Shown: positions 10,431 through 22,573 of the stretch, piece after piece
Position numbering within the stretch: the first letter of the stretch is position 1
Layout of the letters: every line of letters starts with the position of its first letter
The notes under the pieces: model-generated
Databases searched by the model: none
What the model was told of the DNA's origin: nothing
The model's input: the letters and a program-made list of their open reading frames with translations, nothing else
NCBI GenBank assembly: GCA_944470555.2
Contig: OX104127.1
Span: 155,325,776-155,389,775, forward strand
Reading direction: 5' to 3'
DNA length: 64,000 nucleotides
Source: Heterobilharzia americana
Taxonomy: Eukaryota > Platyhelminthes > Trematoda > Strigeidida > Schistosomatidae
Position numbers and translations under genes: made by a program

Positions 10431-11545
10431 TCACAGGACATAAAGAATGATTAAAACTAGTAAACGTGTAGAAAATTTCATGCAGTATGTCAGACCAAAA
10501 ATTTAGTAACCCACATAATTGAGCAGGCTGCCAACAACAATTGCATTTAATAAAATCAGGTGATTTTACCAGAGACTGTTTATCTGTTGTTAAAGAGATT
10601 AGTGGGATGCGATTATGGACAATTTGCTTTCAGCAAAAAAAATATGTAAAGCACGTCATGATGTTCATAGTCAAGCTTCCCAAAAGTCACTTTATACACC
10701 GATTTGACAAGGGAATCATATTAGGGATAGGCTATTTAAGGTTAAGAAATAAACGGTGAAATTTAAAATGTTCCTGGTTATCTGCTTTGACCTAATAAAT
10801 TAATAATTTGGAATAAGCTAAAATAAAAGCATACAGATTGGTAAAGTTTCACACTTCTATGAAGTATGAACAGGAGAATGGCTTACTTGTATTTATGGGT
10901 TTCTTTTGCATGATCTAACAAGAGAACGATTCATAATACCCGTTTATAAGGTCAGATCAAAGTTTCTACATGTTTTACAACCTACAAATAGAACTATAAA
11001 AGATAGCCAAACTTTGCATCTTGTATAGCTGAAGTACTTCAAAATTATAATACTTCCCATTCGAAATTACCTAGGAGATTCTATACTTGATTACACAATA
11101 CCGGATGGAAATAAAAAGAAAAGTATATTACAATAAAAAAGGATAATTCAGGATTATCACACCGTAAGCAGCCATTTCTGGTCCGAACACTTTTACTGAG
11201 TAGGAAATTTTGAACACATATATAAAGCGATAAGCTGTAGATCACGTGACTACTCGACTGTTTGCAGTCTACCATAAAAATCTTTAATTTACTGCTGACT
11301 TATAATCCTAAAGTTAGAGTCCTCGTGTAATCTGATGCATTTTCATATAGCGTTATCTACTCAGTTACTCCCATCTTCTTAATAATACTCAGTAACACTT
11401 TTCTAAAATGGCTGAAAACTCTTCCAGTATCCGGCATGTTGTCTTGTAAGCTGTGACACTCTAAGTTAAAAACATTTCAATAAATGAGAAGACTACATGA
11501 AATTACGATCAGGATTATTCATTTCACACGCTATGTGGACGAGAT
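10431..11545. other. Unrecognised AT-rich spacer
   Basis: No recognisable gene or RNA was found, and no repeat shared with the rest of the window. A 72-codon plus frame near 10541 and a 64-codon minus frame near 11081 have no family features and lack convincing splice signals. Confidence 0.35.
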
Positions 11546-11554
11546 GATAACCAC

Positions 11555-11850
11555 TGTTGTCAGTCACATCATATTAGGCTTACATGACAATATCCCGTAT
11601 ATTGGCAGTTAACAATCTCCAGTGAGCAGTCAACGTACATAATCCAGTTAGGCAGGAGGCCAGTCGTGGCCAAAAAAGCCCAGTAGGGACACCTCAAAAT
11701 GTAGTATTGAATGACACAGATTGGAATCTCAGAAGAGACTTCACTTTCCTGAAGTCTGCAGATACACCTTACTGATGAGTGCCAATATGACGCAGACCTA
11801 CGTCATAAAACTCTTACCGATTGACTCCAACCAACTAACATAATTTATAG
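11555..11850 (+). mobile_element. tRNA-headed SINE, family B (degenerate)
   Basis: The leader and head (about 11625-11740) match the family B copies at 1944-2240 and 57270-57570, including GGAGGCCAGTCGTGGCC before a decayed A box. The B-box region reads GATTGGAATCTC. The body keeps a perfect hammerhead CTGATGA at 11772-11778. The GAAA strand has become CAGAC (11793-11797), so self-cleavage is unlikely. The 3' end reads CCAACCAACTAACATAA. Confidence 0.6.
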
Positions 11851-11859
11851 AACAAAAGA

Positions 11860-11911
11860 CGTTTAGCGAAGAGCTACTCTTTTCAGCGATACTATTCCCA
11901 GGCTGTACAAT

Positions 11912-11951
<40 letters not shown>
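11860..11951. repeat. (AT)n microsatellite with a dispersed flank
   Basis: A pure AT tract covers 11915-11951. The preceding ~55 bases (ACTCTTTTCAGCGAT, then TGTACAATTGCATAT) match the bases just before the AT tract at 19850-19908. The tract and its flank are therefore part of one repeated unit rather than two independent slippage events. Confidence 0.75.
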
Positions 11952-11952
<1 letters not shown>

Positions 11953-11967
11953 CTCACACTGTAACAG

Positions 11968-12165
11968 AAAAATGTTTCATGAAATATTTTTGAACGGACT
12001 TCGGGTATGATTAGAAATCAGATTACAAATAAAAATTACGTAATGTTTGAAATAGTTATAGAGAGAAATTTTCATGAGGTATTTTTGAACGGAGTTCAGG
12101 TATGAATAAAACCCTGGGTAACCAGAAAAAAATTACGTAATGCTTGATATAGTATGGAGAAGAAG
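11968..12165. repeat. Imperfect tandem duplication (two units of ~90-95 bases)
   Basis: Unit 1 (about 11968-12060) and unit 2 (about 12068-12165) share TTTCATGA, ATTTTTGAACGGA-TTC, GGTATGA, and AAAAATTACGTAATG followed by TGA-ATAGT. Middle portions differ. The duplication lies upstream (in plus orientation) of the PLE fragment at 12310-12680 and could be part of a PLE end. That link is a guess. Confidence 0.6.
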
Positions 12166-12309
12166 ACTTACCAAGGTCGAACTAATATTTGATTACTAAG
12201 TTCAGTAATGTAATACGGTGAATGCAAAGTGAAATCAGAATTGTAGGAGTGAAGGAATATAATATATGAGAGGATCTGAATGAAGAGGTTTTTGAAGGTA
12301 AAAATGCTC

Positions 12310-12680
12310 TTATAGGTTATGTCCATTGCAACTCAAGTGACTGGACAAATTTCTTTTGAACGCAGAGTTCGGGCTTCAAAATATTAGTAGCCATGGCTCC
12401 CGCAGTTTGAAGGAGTTTTCGGCGTACGCCTTTTGTGAGATTTGTGCGAACTCTATAGATGACCTTAAAGCTGTTTTATGCGCTTACCGGGTAGTCATAA
12501 TTAGTCAGATGTTCTAGAATAGAGCTATGAACTGTTCTCTTTTCCCCATTGTAGAACCAGTCTGGTTTGTGTTCAGAAATGCGCTTAGAAAGCGAACGCT
12601 GAGTTCGGCTGGGGTCATAGTGCAAGCCGAAATTCCAGTGTATTACAAAAGAATTGGTCACCAAATGATTATTGTGCTAC
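12310..12680 (-). pseudogene. Penelope-like element C-terminus with GIY-YIG endonuclease
   Basis: The minus strand reads a GIY-YIG half-domain: RTQRSLSKRISEHKPDW, a NGEKRT turn, then a HSSILEHL helix. The upstream GLHYDPSRT probably derives from a GASYIGRT-type motif. After a frame break the PLE tail continues to about 12330, with NPELCVQK-like residues recognisable in another frame. The usual RT part is missing, so this is a 5'-truncated copy. The long plus-strand frame beginning at 12527 is mostly antisense to it. Confidence 0.7.
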
Positions 12681-12689
12681 CTTGGTGTT

Positions 12690-13104
12690 CAAGACAAGTG
12701 AATTCGAATAAAGGCCAAATGAAAAGGAAAGACAGATTTTATGATATCAAAGGGAAGTCAGACTGCTGTTCAGTCTTGATTTTTAACTATTTATTACTTT
12801 TATTCAGTGATCAAAAAATAAAGTCTGAATATCAAGTGAAGAGAATTTATTCGCAATGTCTTATTTACTGTGTTAAATTTTTGACTCATTTTTCTGGCCT
12901 TATTAAAAAGTTAGGGAATAATAAGTTTCAAGTTGGTGTTCATCCTGGAGTAACATACACGCACTGCTCATTAGTGACTTACTTCAAGATAAGACTTCCT
13001 GAAGTTCTAATGAGAAATCGTGACTGATGGTGAAAACCAAGTCAAACATGAGAACAAATCCTCATCGAATGAAGATTGTACTGTTTAGCAATTTGACAAA
13101 AGTA
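12690..13104. other. Unrecognised spacer
   Basis: A plus frame runs on to 13027 but has no domain features. Its first quarter is antisense to a PLE endonuclease, so it is unlikely to be a gene. Nothing else was recognised. Confidence 0.3.
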
Positions 13105-13119
13105 GGAGAATGTGGATCA

Positions 13120-13270
13120 CTGAACTCCGACCCATTGACTCGATGGCGACATTCTGTCCATAGAGCGTAAAAGTCCTAAGTTCGAGTTCCAGTGGAGCTA
13201 AAGGTACGTACTCCTAAGAAATTCCATACTAGCATAAAACAGCTGTCCTAAGCTTCCATCTTTTCAAACA
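13120..13270 (+). mobile_element. tRNA-headed SINE, family C (degenerate Sm-alpha-like)
   Basis: A tRNA-like head with a B box AAGTTCGAGTTCC (13177-13192) is followed by a decayed hammerhead body: CTCCTAAGAAATTCC, TACTAGCATAAAAC, and GTCC before a CTTCCA end. This order matches Sm-alpha copies whose hammerhead precedes a GTCCAGTGCTTCCA end. The core is not recognisable as CUGANGA, so it is inactive. Confidence 0.5.
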
Positions 13271-13506
13271 TTCTTGAAAGTCAGTTGTTCCAATTTATTT
13301 AGTAGACTTCATGAGAGTTAACTAAACAGTAGAAAGCTTCGTTTTAGACATTATCATGCATAACTAGTAGGTGATTCAAAGGATCAATAATGTATACATC
13401 AGTCTACGCATATGATAGTCAGTGGGCTGATGACATATGTACTGAAAGTTAAATTTCAATAAACTGATATTGATTTGGCAAAACGATTTTGTTTTTATGT
13501 AGCGAA

Positions 13507-13508
<2 letters not shown>

Positions 13509-13588
<80 letters not shown>
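13509..13588. repeat. (AT)n microsatellite, about 78 bases
   Basis: An uninterrupted AT dinucleotide tract, the longest in the window. No shared flank with the other AT tracts was noticed. Confidence 0.95.
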
Positions 13589-13591
<3 letters not shown>

Positions 13592-14335
13592 TCCTAAACA
13601 TGTGATACGTCAATAACCGTGTATATTCGAATATCAATTGATGGTTATTAATGAATCCCAGTGTATTCTGGCATTTTACCTTGAAATGTTTGCATGTAAG
13701 GACAACAAAAAAGCATAGGTCTAATAGTATTAAATGTACTATTTTTGCAAAAATGTCAAATGTATTAAGGAACAGAAATATTCTTGAAATGAATTTCAGG
13801 TATAAATCTATGGCAATAATTTTCCATGTGAAATAAGTATATGATAATTTACATAAACTTTTTATTCAAATCAAAAGTAAGAATGAATGCAGTTAAACTC
13901 TTGAATACTTTGTTGTACTTGATAACTGAATGATAACAGAAGTAATACTTAAAACCAGCACTACTTCTAAAAAGTAAATCAGCTGCCGGAATATTGACAT
14001 TTGAACAGTCACCATTGATCAAAAGAAAAAAGTAGATTTGTTAACCTATTAGGCTATGTTCTTGAACAATACATATGTCTATATTCTACTGGGAAATGTT
14101 ATCAGAAAGAATGTATTATTAGTAGACTGTGCATCTTTTATTCTATGTGATATTTTAAACTACGATTCACTGACTTTTTAAAAGGAGAGAACAGTTTCGA
14201 ATAAATGGTTTTCACCCTTTAAACCAAGAAAATCCTTCCCGTCATTCCATGCAGAAGGATTGATAAAAACACTAGTTTAATCGCCATGATTCATAATAAA
14301 ATGGATCTTCATCCCATGAGTAATTGTTTCTATAT
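13589..14335. other. Unrecognised AT-rich spacer
   Basis: No gene, RNA or repeat shared with other parts of the window was recognised. Confidence 0.35.
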
Positions 14336-16165
14336 ATACCTATGCATTACAACACATTTACTAGTGTGAAATATTGAAATTAAAGTTAAAATGAAATCAT
14401 CTATCTCAAAAATAGTTTCAATGACGAAGTGCTATGAACAGCAGTAGCTGATGATGAAACAACCTATAACTGCAAAAACATTCAATGCCAACCAGGCGAT
14501 AATAAAAACCTGATAAACGCTGACTGAACATATACAAAACAATAAATATGTTATCATAATGACAGGGTGACAACAGTATTGATATACAGAATACTGATCA
14601 ATCTCACTTGTTGTTTTCAATCAGTGATATCATTGTGAGAACCTAAGCCTTCTGACAAACCAGACGTCATGATGTAGCAGATTAAAAGTACATAGTGATA
14701 AATGGTTCGGTCAGTAATGTGAAAATTTTGTGCCTACCAAGTATCTTGATAAACTGCTTTTGATAACCCCTTTCATACTTCTATCTATCCTAGGTGATCA
14801 ACTGAGGAAACGATACGACTGCAAGAACATTTAAGCAGATTTTGATAACAGGTGAGCAAAAATGTAAGTGTGAAGAATAGTTGAGTGTCAAATTATCAAT
14901 TTTTATAGTTATCTCTACGCTGTTTTTTCAAAGAGTGAAGAGAACCTCTAAACATAACCAGATTACATAGCATGCAGCTGGTATGATGAAATCCAACATG
15001 AGAGTTATGGGGTAACAGACTGTGGAAACACAAATACGACTCGAAAGTGAGCCATCAAGCGAAATAGTCCTATTTGCCTTGAGTTTATTACCATCCATTC
15101 AGCGTTGGAAAAAGTGCTAACACTGAATCCCTGTCACTGATAAGTAATATTTTGGATGACACAAAAGATTACAGAATAGCCAGTACAATCAAGTCAGTGT
15201 TTATGAATCCTCTAAGTCAACATCAAAAACCTGAACGACTCCGTTCTTCTACGAACTTCCTCATAATTAAGCATATGAATACTACAAGGGTTATGGCAGG
15301 AATGTTAACAGTTCCTAAGAATCCAATCTTCTTAAGGCTGAAATAAAAATAGGGCATTCCCAGTAATATCATGAAACGGTGCATGAAAAGAGTCTTGCAT
15401 AAAGCATTTGCAGTCAACAAATTATCTCTCTTCTTCTACAACCACACAATTGTAGTTGCAAGAAATAAAGACAAACAACCCGATTCTCCCACTTCCATGT
15501 GCATTTATCGATTCAACTGCTCCTGTGGAGCTAGTTACATTGAGTGTATATTGAGGTAGTTCCATCGTCGAATTTCTGAGCAGCAGTCATCATGGTTGAG
15601 CAAGTGAGAAATTAGAACAATAATGAGCTGCATATATGCATGCCTATTTGACACGGGATATCAAGTGGCTACTGGAAAGCGTTGAAAATCATTCATGAGA
15701 TCCCAAATGATTTACCATATGGATTACTCACTCTCTTAGTTCACATAGCGGAGACGATTGCAATCCACCTTCACAAGCAAACTAACCTTTGTATTCAAAA
15801 GTGGTTTGTTGTACCACTTTCATTACTGTGGTCGTCAACATGATGTAACTTCTAATATTAATTTGTATACCTCTTCTCCTTCTTGTTTCTACCAATATTT
15901 ATTTGTTTCGTTTATACCATGTAATCAATTATTGTTTACGACTAAACACTCATCAAAAATCACCCCATTTACCTAATAATAGCCCGCTTCATATTTCCAG
16001 TTTTAGTAGCTCTATTGATTATTTATGTCTTTATTTCTAAAACATCATCACTTGATTGGTAATTTGATTAAATTGTAAAACTATACAGTAGTATAAGGAC
16101 TAAGGCGAAGACCTAATTGAAAAGGAATAAATTTCTTCGCTCAGTCAGTCCTTTTCCAAATCATA
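14336..16165 (+). mobile_element. PLE-related repeat unit, copy 2 (inverted relative to copy 1)
   Basis: This is the reverse-complement match of 1545-4055, without the SINE and without the ~410-base extra block. On the plus strand, 15152-15345 and 15371-15560 read as a Penelope-like C-terminal region. A lysine/arginine-rich segment precedes KDKQPDSPTSMCIYRFN, then CSCGASYI, where GIY-YIG endonucleases have the same CxCGASYIG start. Next comes RRISEQQSSW in another frame. The last ~340 bases match the PLE-type terminal arms at 4914-5295. Stops and frameshifts make it inactive, and RT motifs are not clear. Confidence 0.65.
14432..14620 (-). other. Second copy of the 62-codon hydrophobic open frame
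   Basis: Same peptide as at 3775-3963 (+) with one visible substitution (I to V after CICSVS). It is antisense to the PLE reading direction. No family was recognised, and it is probably carried passively by the duplicated unit. Confidence 0.15.
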
Positions 16166-17966
16166 ATGAATTTACAGAGTTCAGTAATTTATTGATTTAC
16201 TGTAAGTAAGCTTCAGAACTCTTTCCATTTGGTACATCGTATAATTAGAAATGGGCAAATTTAACTTTTCTAGCATAGATTAATTTTAAGCTGAACAAAT
16301 ACCTGTAGAATAAAAGAAATTGGTAATGAAATCATGAATCTTCAAACACACAGTTGTATAAGCACAAATCTTTTGAGGTCAATAAAATCTGCGCAACAGT
16401 GTCTCACGACATCTACTATTTAATAGGAAGTAGAAACGAAGTATCAAACATGACTCTGAAAAATATTAGTATGTACGTAAACCGGAGGTGCTACACGGAG
16501 AAATCGAACTGTATCTCTTAGGCAACAACCATCAAACTGAAGAAGACCATCATTATAATAATTCTCTACTTTGTAAAACGAAATGTGAAATTGTCAACAA
16601 TAGATCGAAATTTATCAAACGAAAATGACATCAGATTGTGTTTCTCTGTAAGATGAAGTGAAATGACCATATACGGTTGTATCCTTCGCTTTTCATTATC
16701 GTCTATTTGATAGATTGACTTGTAGCTGATTTCATGAAAACAGTAATATAAGAATAGTTTTATTATTAACCTTGACCTACCCAGGTGATCGTTTATTTGT
16801 TTCACTTTGCCATACGAAAGAATGAAAAAATATAGTGCGAATTGCCATGTAATTCCTTTTTGCTATTTTTATCATCTCTTCACTTCAAAGAATTTATTAA
16901 CTCTAAGTTACTTTATCAAGTATCAGGTTGCCAAGATTTATAGTATATTTTTAGCTGAGGTGAAAAGGTAAAGTTATTAATAGAGGGAGTTTTCGTCAAC
17001 TTTTTAAATAAACATACAAATTGCACAAAAATAATTATTACTAAAGTGGTAATCCTTACAGCGATTAGATATAAAGCATTTAAATTCAAGTGTGAAGAAA
17101 AGAATTGGCAGTTTATTTCACGAGTCGCTTAGGGGAATTAGTAAGTTCTATGGCGCTTAGATGCAGTTCAGATTAACTTTAAATAACTGGTGTCACTGTG
17201 TAGCACAATTTGAAGTTTACGCTGTTTTATAAATATGCTTTTTTTATTAGAAATAACTCAGGATGTTTATCAAATACAGCTAACTTATAAAATTAGTATT
17301 GATACATTTTTCAAAACGGACGGTTAAATGTCTAGCGAAATTTAAATCAGGTATTGCCAGCGTCTTGAAGTATATAGCGCATTCGTTATTCTCAGAGCTT
17401 CGTATTCTTGTATGGATGCAATGTTTCCAAGTTAATAGTTATCGAATCATCTCCAAAATGTCAAACATCCGGGTTAAGATATCATCTGCTTAATAACACT
17501 CTCTCATTGGTGACATCAGATTACAGTAATCGCTTTTAAAAAATCATTCTAGTTTTAGGGACTACTTTATTCTCTGTGCTCAATTTGATATCTTTAACCA
17601 AAACAGAAAAGATAATTTTCAGTTCCATTTCGGTTTTCACTTTTTAGGCGGAAGAGAAGAATACCATTCTAAAGACTACATTTCATTCGCCGTACCTCAT
17701 TGTCAATCCGCAAATATATGCTTCTTTCTGATGAAAGTAATTCCAGTCATAGTTGTTTCTTTATTGTTGATAAGAATTTTAGTACCATATAGTTTTGGTG
17801 ATAGAGTGGAAGACTAGGTGAAACTCCTCAGGAAAAAACTATCATCCTTACTTTTAATTTTCGAAATTGTAGAAAAAGTTGAGTGTGAGATTTAAGTAAC
17901 ATTTTTTAACTTTGAAGATTGTAGACATTACAGCGAACACGTAATTCACTTTAAGTCAGTCATAAG
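16166..17966. other. AT-rich stretch without recognised genes
   Basis: No RNA gene or repeat shared with other regions was recognised. Short frames near 16566-16805 (-) and 17299-17493 (+) have no domain features. Confidence 0.35.
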
Positions 17967-18374
17967 TTAACATAGATTAGATTTATTTCTTGACAAGGTA
18001 AATGTCGTTTTAAAACATTTTGTTATTCCCAAACTTGTTTGTAATTCTGATATTGATTTTATAACTGTTTTTATTTCAGTAGTCCGTCTGTGAGTTGTAT
18101 ATGACCTTTTCTTTCTGTCGGTGAACAATACAAGTATTGTTTTTGTGCTGTTATTGAAAAGTGGTCTGTAACCGGAATTTTCAGAAACACCCACACAAAC
18201 ATTATACAATGAAAAAACATAAATTACATTTAGAATCATCCAGATTAATACTACACAACTGACTGAGACTATCACAGCATTAAATGTGTATGCGAAGAAT
18301 AAAGGGAAATTCTTGTTACCTTTAGTTAGTGACTTAGACAGAGTGGTAACACTGAGAGGTATTCTTTTTGCCAT
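17967..18374 (-). CDS. Hypothetical small membrane protein or first exon
   Basis: An ATG-started frame of 135 codons, the longest ATG-started frame here with no retroelement resemblance. A lysine-bearing N-terminus (MAKRIPLSVT) precedes one strong hydrophobic segment at about residues 24-55 (FFAYTFNAVIVSV through IYVF). A polar C-terminal part with one N-glycosylation site (NNST) follows. This would suit a single-pass membrane protein. The start context has C at -3 and G at +4, which is mediocre. A pyrimidine-rich stretch ending in TTACAG lies inside the frame, so it might instead be two exons read together. The product is not recognised, and chance is a real alternative. Confidence 0.25.
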   Translation of the reverse strand: MAKRIPLSVTTLSKSLTKGNKNFPLFFAYTFNAVIVSVSCVVLIWMILNVIYVFSLYNVCVGVSENSGYRPLFNNSTKTILVLFTDRKKRSYTTHRRTTEIKTVIKSISELQTSLGITKCFKTTFTLSRNKSNLC

Positions 18375-19020
18375 CAGCTAAAAGTTCACCAGCTATCAAG
18401 GAACTCTTTTGGTGTGTTCCAAATCTTATTATAATTAAGCAGACATCAACTAAGTTATCATACTTGGAAAATCTGTAATATTTGGGGGACGTATTAGCAT
18501 AGAAAAGTATAGCTAAGATTTTTATGGTGAATCCTCCTAATCAGTGATAAATTAAGGATTAGATGGGGCACATTTGTGTCGGAGACTAATTTTAACAAGC
18601 TTTCGATAGAATATTTTTGGTTGCGGTACAGGCACAAGGCCTAAAATCTATCCAGTTTCTGACTCATTATCGGGTACATCCATGGTTGACAACCACCAAT
18701 CAACAGGCAGTTTCTGTCTAGTTGATATTCATTGGAGGAGTGAATAAATAAGTTTACAGAAATTCAAACGAAGAAACTTGAAGCCAAATATATATATATA
18801 TTTATTTATTTATAAATTGCATGTCTTCATAACCACTTCCACTTTAATAACTTTCTGATAATCATGTGCTTGAAAAAACCTAGAGGCGTAGAACATTGCA
18901 GCTGCTTTCAATATGTTTGAATGACAATTTCAAAATCAACAACAAGTAAATGTCGGAAATAAGTGAATGCTTTGTCATTTACCTAAATATAACTTGATAT
19001 TCCAGTTAAATCGATCACTT
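18375..19020. other. Unrecognised AT-rich spacer
   Basis: Contains a short TA-rich tract near 18790-18815. No gene or known repeat was recognised. Confidence 0.35.
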
Positions 19021-19026
19021 GGTTTG

Positions 19027-19105
19027 CATTGTGTTCTCTGAGCTCAGAAAACACAATACAACCAGGACCATCCACCTCAGCTACAAATATTCTCCACTAT
19101 TTCAA
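19027..19105. repeat. Foldback (MITE-like) element, solo ends
   Basis: Begins with the family start CATTGTGTTCTCTGAGCT and goes almost directly to the family end: ACACAATACAACCAGGACC, then ACCTCAGCTACAAATATTC. The internal hairpin arms seen at 25576-25745 are missing. This is an internally deleted copy. Confidence 0.6.
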
Positions 19106-19607
19106 ATCGATCACTGCTCACAAACTAAATTTTGGCTAAAAACTTGAAGTTCAGAAAGAGATAAAACTCCTCTCTTTATTTTCAACAAAAAACCTGGTTG
19201 AAGAAATGATTTTCAACTTCTAAACACAATAAGAAGTCTCAGTTTCTAAATCACGTTATTCCAAGGTAAATACCATTTGATTGAGTTGCAAGATGCATCC
19301 AGATAGAAACCCTTTTTATTTGAAGTCAAAGCTGAAAAAGGTGTGAAAATACTGAGGCTTTTGAAGATATGAAGATTACCTTTGATACATTAAGATGCAT
19401 TAAAACACTCTATCTAGGACTAAAACTCATGTCCATAAGCCAAGTGTAAATTTGCAAGATGAAAAAGGTTAGATAGTGTAGCAGTGACAGCGACTGTCTC
19501 TAAGAATGACCAAATGAAATTAAAGGCCAAAGAGTTCATAGTTCTATAAAAGCTCTTCTACAACCTATAATTAGACAACAGTCAAGGTCAACAAAGACTA
19601 GTCATTT

Positions 19608-19780
19608 TTATGGCGTAGTGTTCACCAAGCTGGATGGTTTAATCGTACAGCTTTCATTTTCACTCTAGACAGCATCATCAACGCACACTTCGGAGAAACG
19701 TTTGTGTTGATGATGTTGTCTAAAATGAAAATGAAAGCTCCTTGATTAGACTATCCAGCTCGGAGAACAAAATACCATCA
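19608..19780. repeat. Foldback (MITE-like) element, divergent copy
   Basis: The left arm (about 19611-19690) and right arm (about 19700-19778) are imperfect reverse complements around a ~9-base CGGAGAAAC loop. Shared blocks are AGCTTTCATTTTCA, TCTAGACA-CATCATCAAC and the AGCTGGAT/ATCCAGCT ends. The layout and several blocks match the elements at 25576 and 28399, but the loop differs, so this is a separate subfamily. Confidence 0.65.
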
Positions 19781-19794
19781 AAATTTAAAACAAA

Positions 19795-19846
19795 ATATTC
19801 AGTGAAGAGGACTCTTTTCAACGAATTTATACTCAAGTTGTACATT

Positions 19847-19908
<62 letters not shown>
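19795..19908. repeat. (AT)n microsatellite with a dispersed flank, second copy
   Basis: The AT tract at about 19850-19908 has one phase break (TAATAT near 19880). The preceding bases (GGACTCTTTTCAACGAAT, then TGTACATTCGCATAT) match those before the tract at 11915. The open frame across it encodes only an isoleucine-tyrosine run and is not a gene. Confidence 0.75.
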
Positions 19909-19913
<5 letters not shown>

Positions 19914-22541
19914 TTAAAGACTGTAATCCGTGAGAAAGTCTTAACCTAAATAACAGAAGAATGAAATAACAATAATGTTGGTTATAATAATTTTGCTAGT
20001 TGATGACGTAAAAGTTGAATAATAACAAAAACGGTTAGGAAGATTTTTAAATCGTCTATTATCCTCCTGATCTAGAAATATTCCCCATCATCTCAAAAGG
20101 CTGGAAAAAAAATTCGTGTAGCATATGAATAAGACTTACTACTGCATGAAGTAAGTGTTCGGAATTTCACTATGTTTAGTGATAAGGCGTCCATTAGAAA
20201 ATATCGAAGCTTAGAGGACATCAAATCATTATTGTCTGCATTGTAAACTAGAAAGCTTTTCTATCATTTGACATACCTTGTATTTCATTTTTTTTTTTGA
20301 TTGTTTCAAGCTGATGGGACCAACAAAGTCTACATCCCTTGGACCTTGTCAAATATTTGTTCAATGAGTAAATATAGATACAACTGGATCTCTACCTTCA
20401 CAGTGATGAAATGCAAATAAATTTGGAGCCTTGTGGCTTTTTGTTCTCACAACACATATGTGTATTTGATAACGACACTATGTGTTGCTTTTATCGCCTG
20501 AAGTACTTCATCAAACGAATTCTATCTGTTTTTCATCTACCATCATCGTTTACTGAGCTAAATCTTTGTTCATTGGATGATGAGTTCAAAAGACCGAATC
20601 CTGACATCGCTACTGTACGTTTGCTGTTTTATTTCTTTATTGGTTTAAATGTTTACCAAGGACTTATATTCATAAATCAAAACTGAGCGTATGTAGTCCA
20701 CCTTCTTCGTCTGAAAACACCATTCAGTTTGAAAGACACAGATAAATATCTGAAATATCTAAATACTAGCTATATAATCTATTAAGCATCAGTGAGTGTG
20801 TAAAGTCTCGTAAGTTTTGTTTTAAAGTCAATGCATCCATCCATAGACAGCTGCCATTTTGAATCTCCTTTGTACCGTTTAACAGCTGCATACTCACAGT
20901 CTACAGATTAACCGTTTATAACCAGACAAGTGTTAACGTTTCTCTTAAAATAACCTTTTATCTGCAGAGTAATTTCAGACGTTTTCAATACTTTCTTTGC
21001 CACGGGATTCAGTAAGTCATGGCGTCGGCCATAAAGGCTATTTTGTTATATGCTCTGTTAACCAAACCAGATGAGTATTATTGTGAAGGCAACTATTGGC
21101 ACTCTGTGAAAATGAATATTTTGAAGTCACCTACAAGTGAACAACCGAAGTTCATTCATGTGCCTCAATTATATTAATAAGCTGAATAGTTTTATTGAAT
21201 AATATATAATTAAATTTATCTTCTAAATTTTCCTTAGTGCCTACAAGGTATGTTTTACTTAATATGTACCAAATGTAAGTCAAATTGAGAAAATGTGTGT
21301 AACTGCAACTGGGTTTGGTAATAAAATCCTGGCTATAGTGAATGTAAATGCTTAATAAAAACCAAGAAGTTACTTACAGATACAATATGCTGAAGGATAA
21401 AATTCCCTCATTTCAGCCCTATTACGGTCAAGAATTATATTTATGAAGGATGAGTCCTGATAATTACGATAACTGTGATAGGTTTAAGTTCAATTAAATA
21501 ATAAAAGGTACAAATTGTATGGATTATTAAGAAGCTTAATGATGTTCCTTGAATGTCCATTTAATAAAACAGTTTATAGATTGGAATTCACTTTGATTTC
21601 AATAAAATTTAATAAGTTAGTTATGAATGATCAGTGATCGAAAACCTTTTCCATACCATTTTAGTTAAGTTAGGATGCAATGCTAAATAAAGGATTTTAT
21701 CGTGTCAACATTCATCTACCAAAGGTCATTGCTAAGTAAGAAAAAGAAGGACCTACAATAAATCGACAAAAATCTGATTATCAGTATGTTGATTTAAGTT
21801 AATTTCCATGTCACAGATTATAAAAAAGCAACAACAGCACTTTTGACCTTGATAGTTCATTTCTATGGATATGTCATTTCCATATCACACTTGGCCGTTT
21901 CTATTTATATACATAAATAAACACGTGGACAATTGAAGCATGAAAACAATAGTCTACTTCGAGGCTACTGAAAAACGTGAGAAGAAGGAGGTTCTTCCAG
22001 TCGTGAAGCTGTGTCACATCTAAGGAATTTAGGATTTCTTCCAATTTTCTAACGCCAGACTATCGCGTTGAATATAAATCGGTTATCAGTTTCTTATCAA
22101 ATTGATAAAATCTAATCTAATATTTCCTCGAACTCAATAACATAACACTTATATCAGATTTTTAACTAGTTAGCATTAGGGTTTAATAATTCTTCGTGAT
22201 CTGAAAATGAATAGTATTCTTTACGATAACTTCTGAAAGTTAGTTTAGCAGGAGCTATGAATTTTTAGCGCGACTGCTTCACAATCCAATGCAGTCTTGC
22301 AGTTTCATGAATTAGGCCTCGAGGCCCACATATGTTAAATGTTCAACAATGCCTGAATAAATAAAGACCTTAAAGATTAGAAACTTCAGTCATCTGAATG
22401 ATATCCTTGTCCTTGTAACATTCTGGGAGTAACCTAATCATGTCGGTTAGCTTGAGTCAATTTTACCTATTAATTTTCCTGTAGGAAATAAACGTCTTCA
22501 TAGCTATAGTCACTGTTGTAAAACTACCTAAAGCTTATGTT

Positions 22542-22546
<5 letters not shown>
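19909..22546. other. Unrecognised stretch
   Basis: No gene or RNA was recognised, and no repeat shared with other parts of the window. A 91-codon plus frame at 20411-20686 is cysteine- and phenylalanine-rich without a recognisable domain or good splice signals. Confidence 0.35.

Positions 22547-22573
<27 letters not shown>
22547..22573. repeat. (AT)n microsatellite, short
   Basis: AT tract of about 27 bases, preceded by TTTGTGC. Confidence 0.9.

Noticed and set aside
12527..13027. 166-codon plus-strand open frame, one of the longest in the window
   Set aside because: Its first part is antisense to the GIY-YIG region of a Penelope-like element, the rest has no domain features, and it has no splice or promoter context.
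13509..13588. Long AT tract as a CRISPR-like or origin-like array
   Set aside because: It is a pure dinucleotide microsatellite with no spacers. The DNA is eukaryotic in character.
19742..19933. Open frame with an isoleucine-tyrosine run
   Set aside because: It is a translation of the (AT)n microsatellite.
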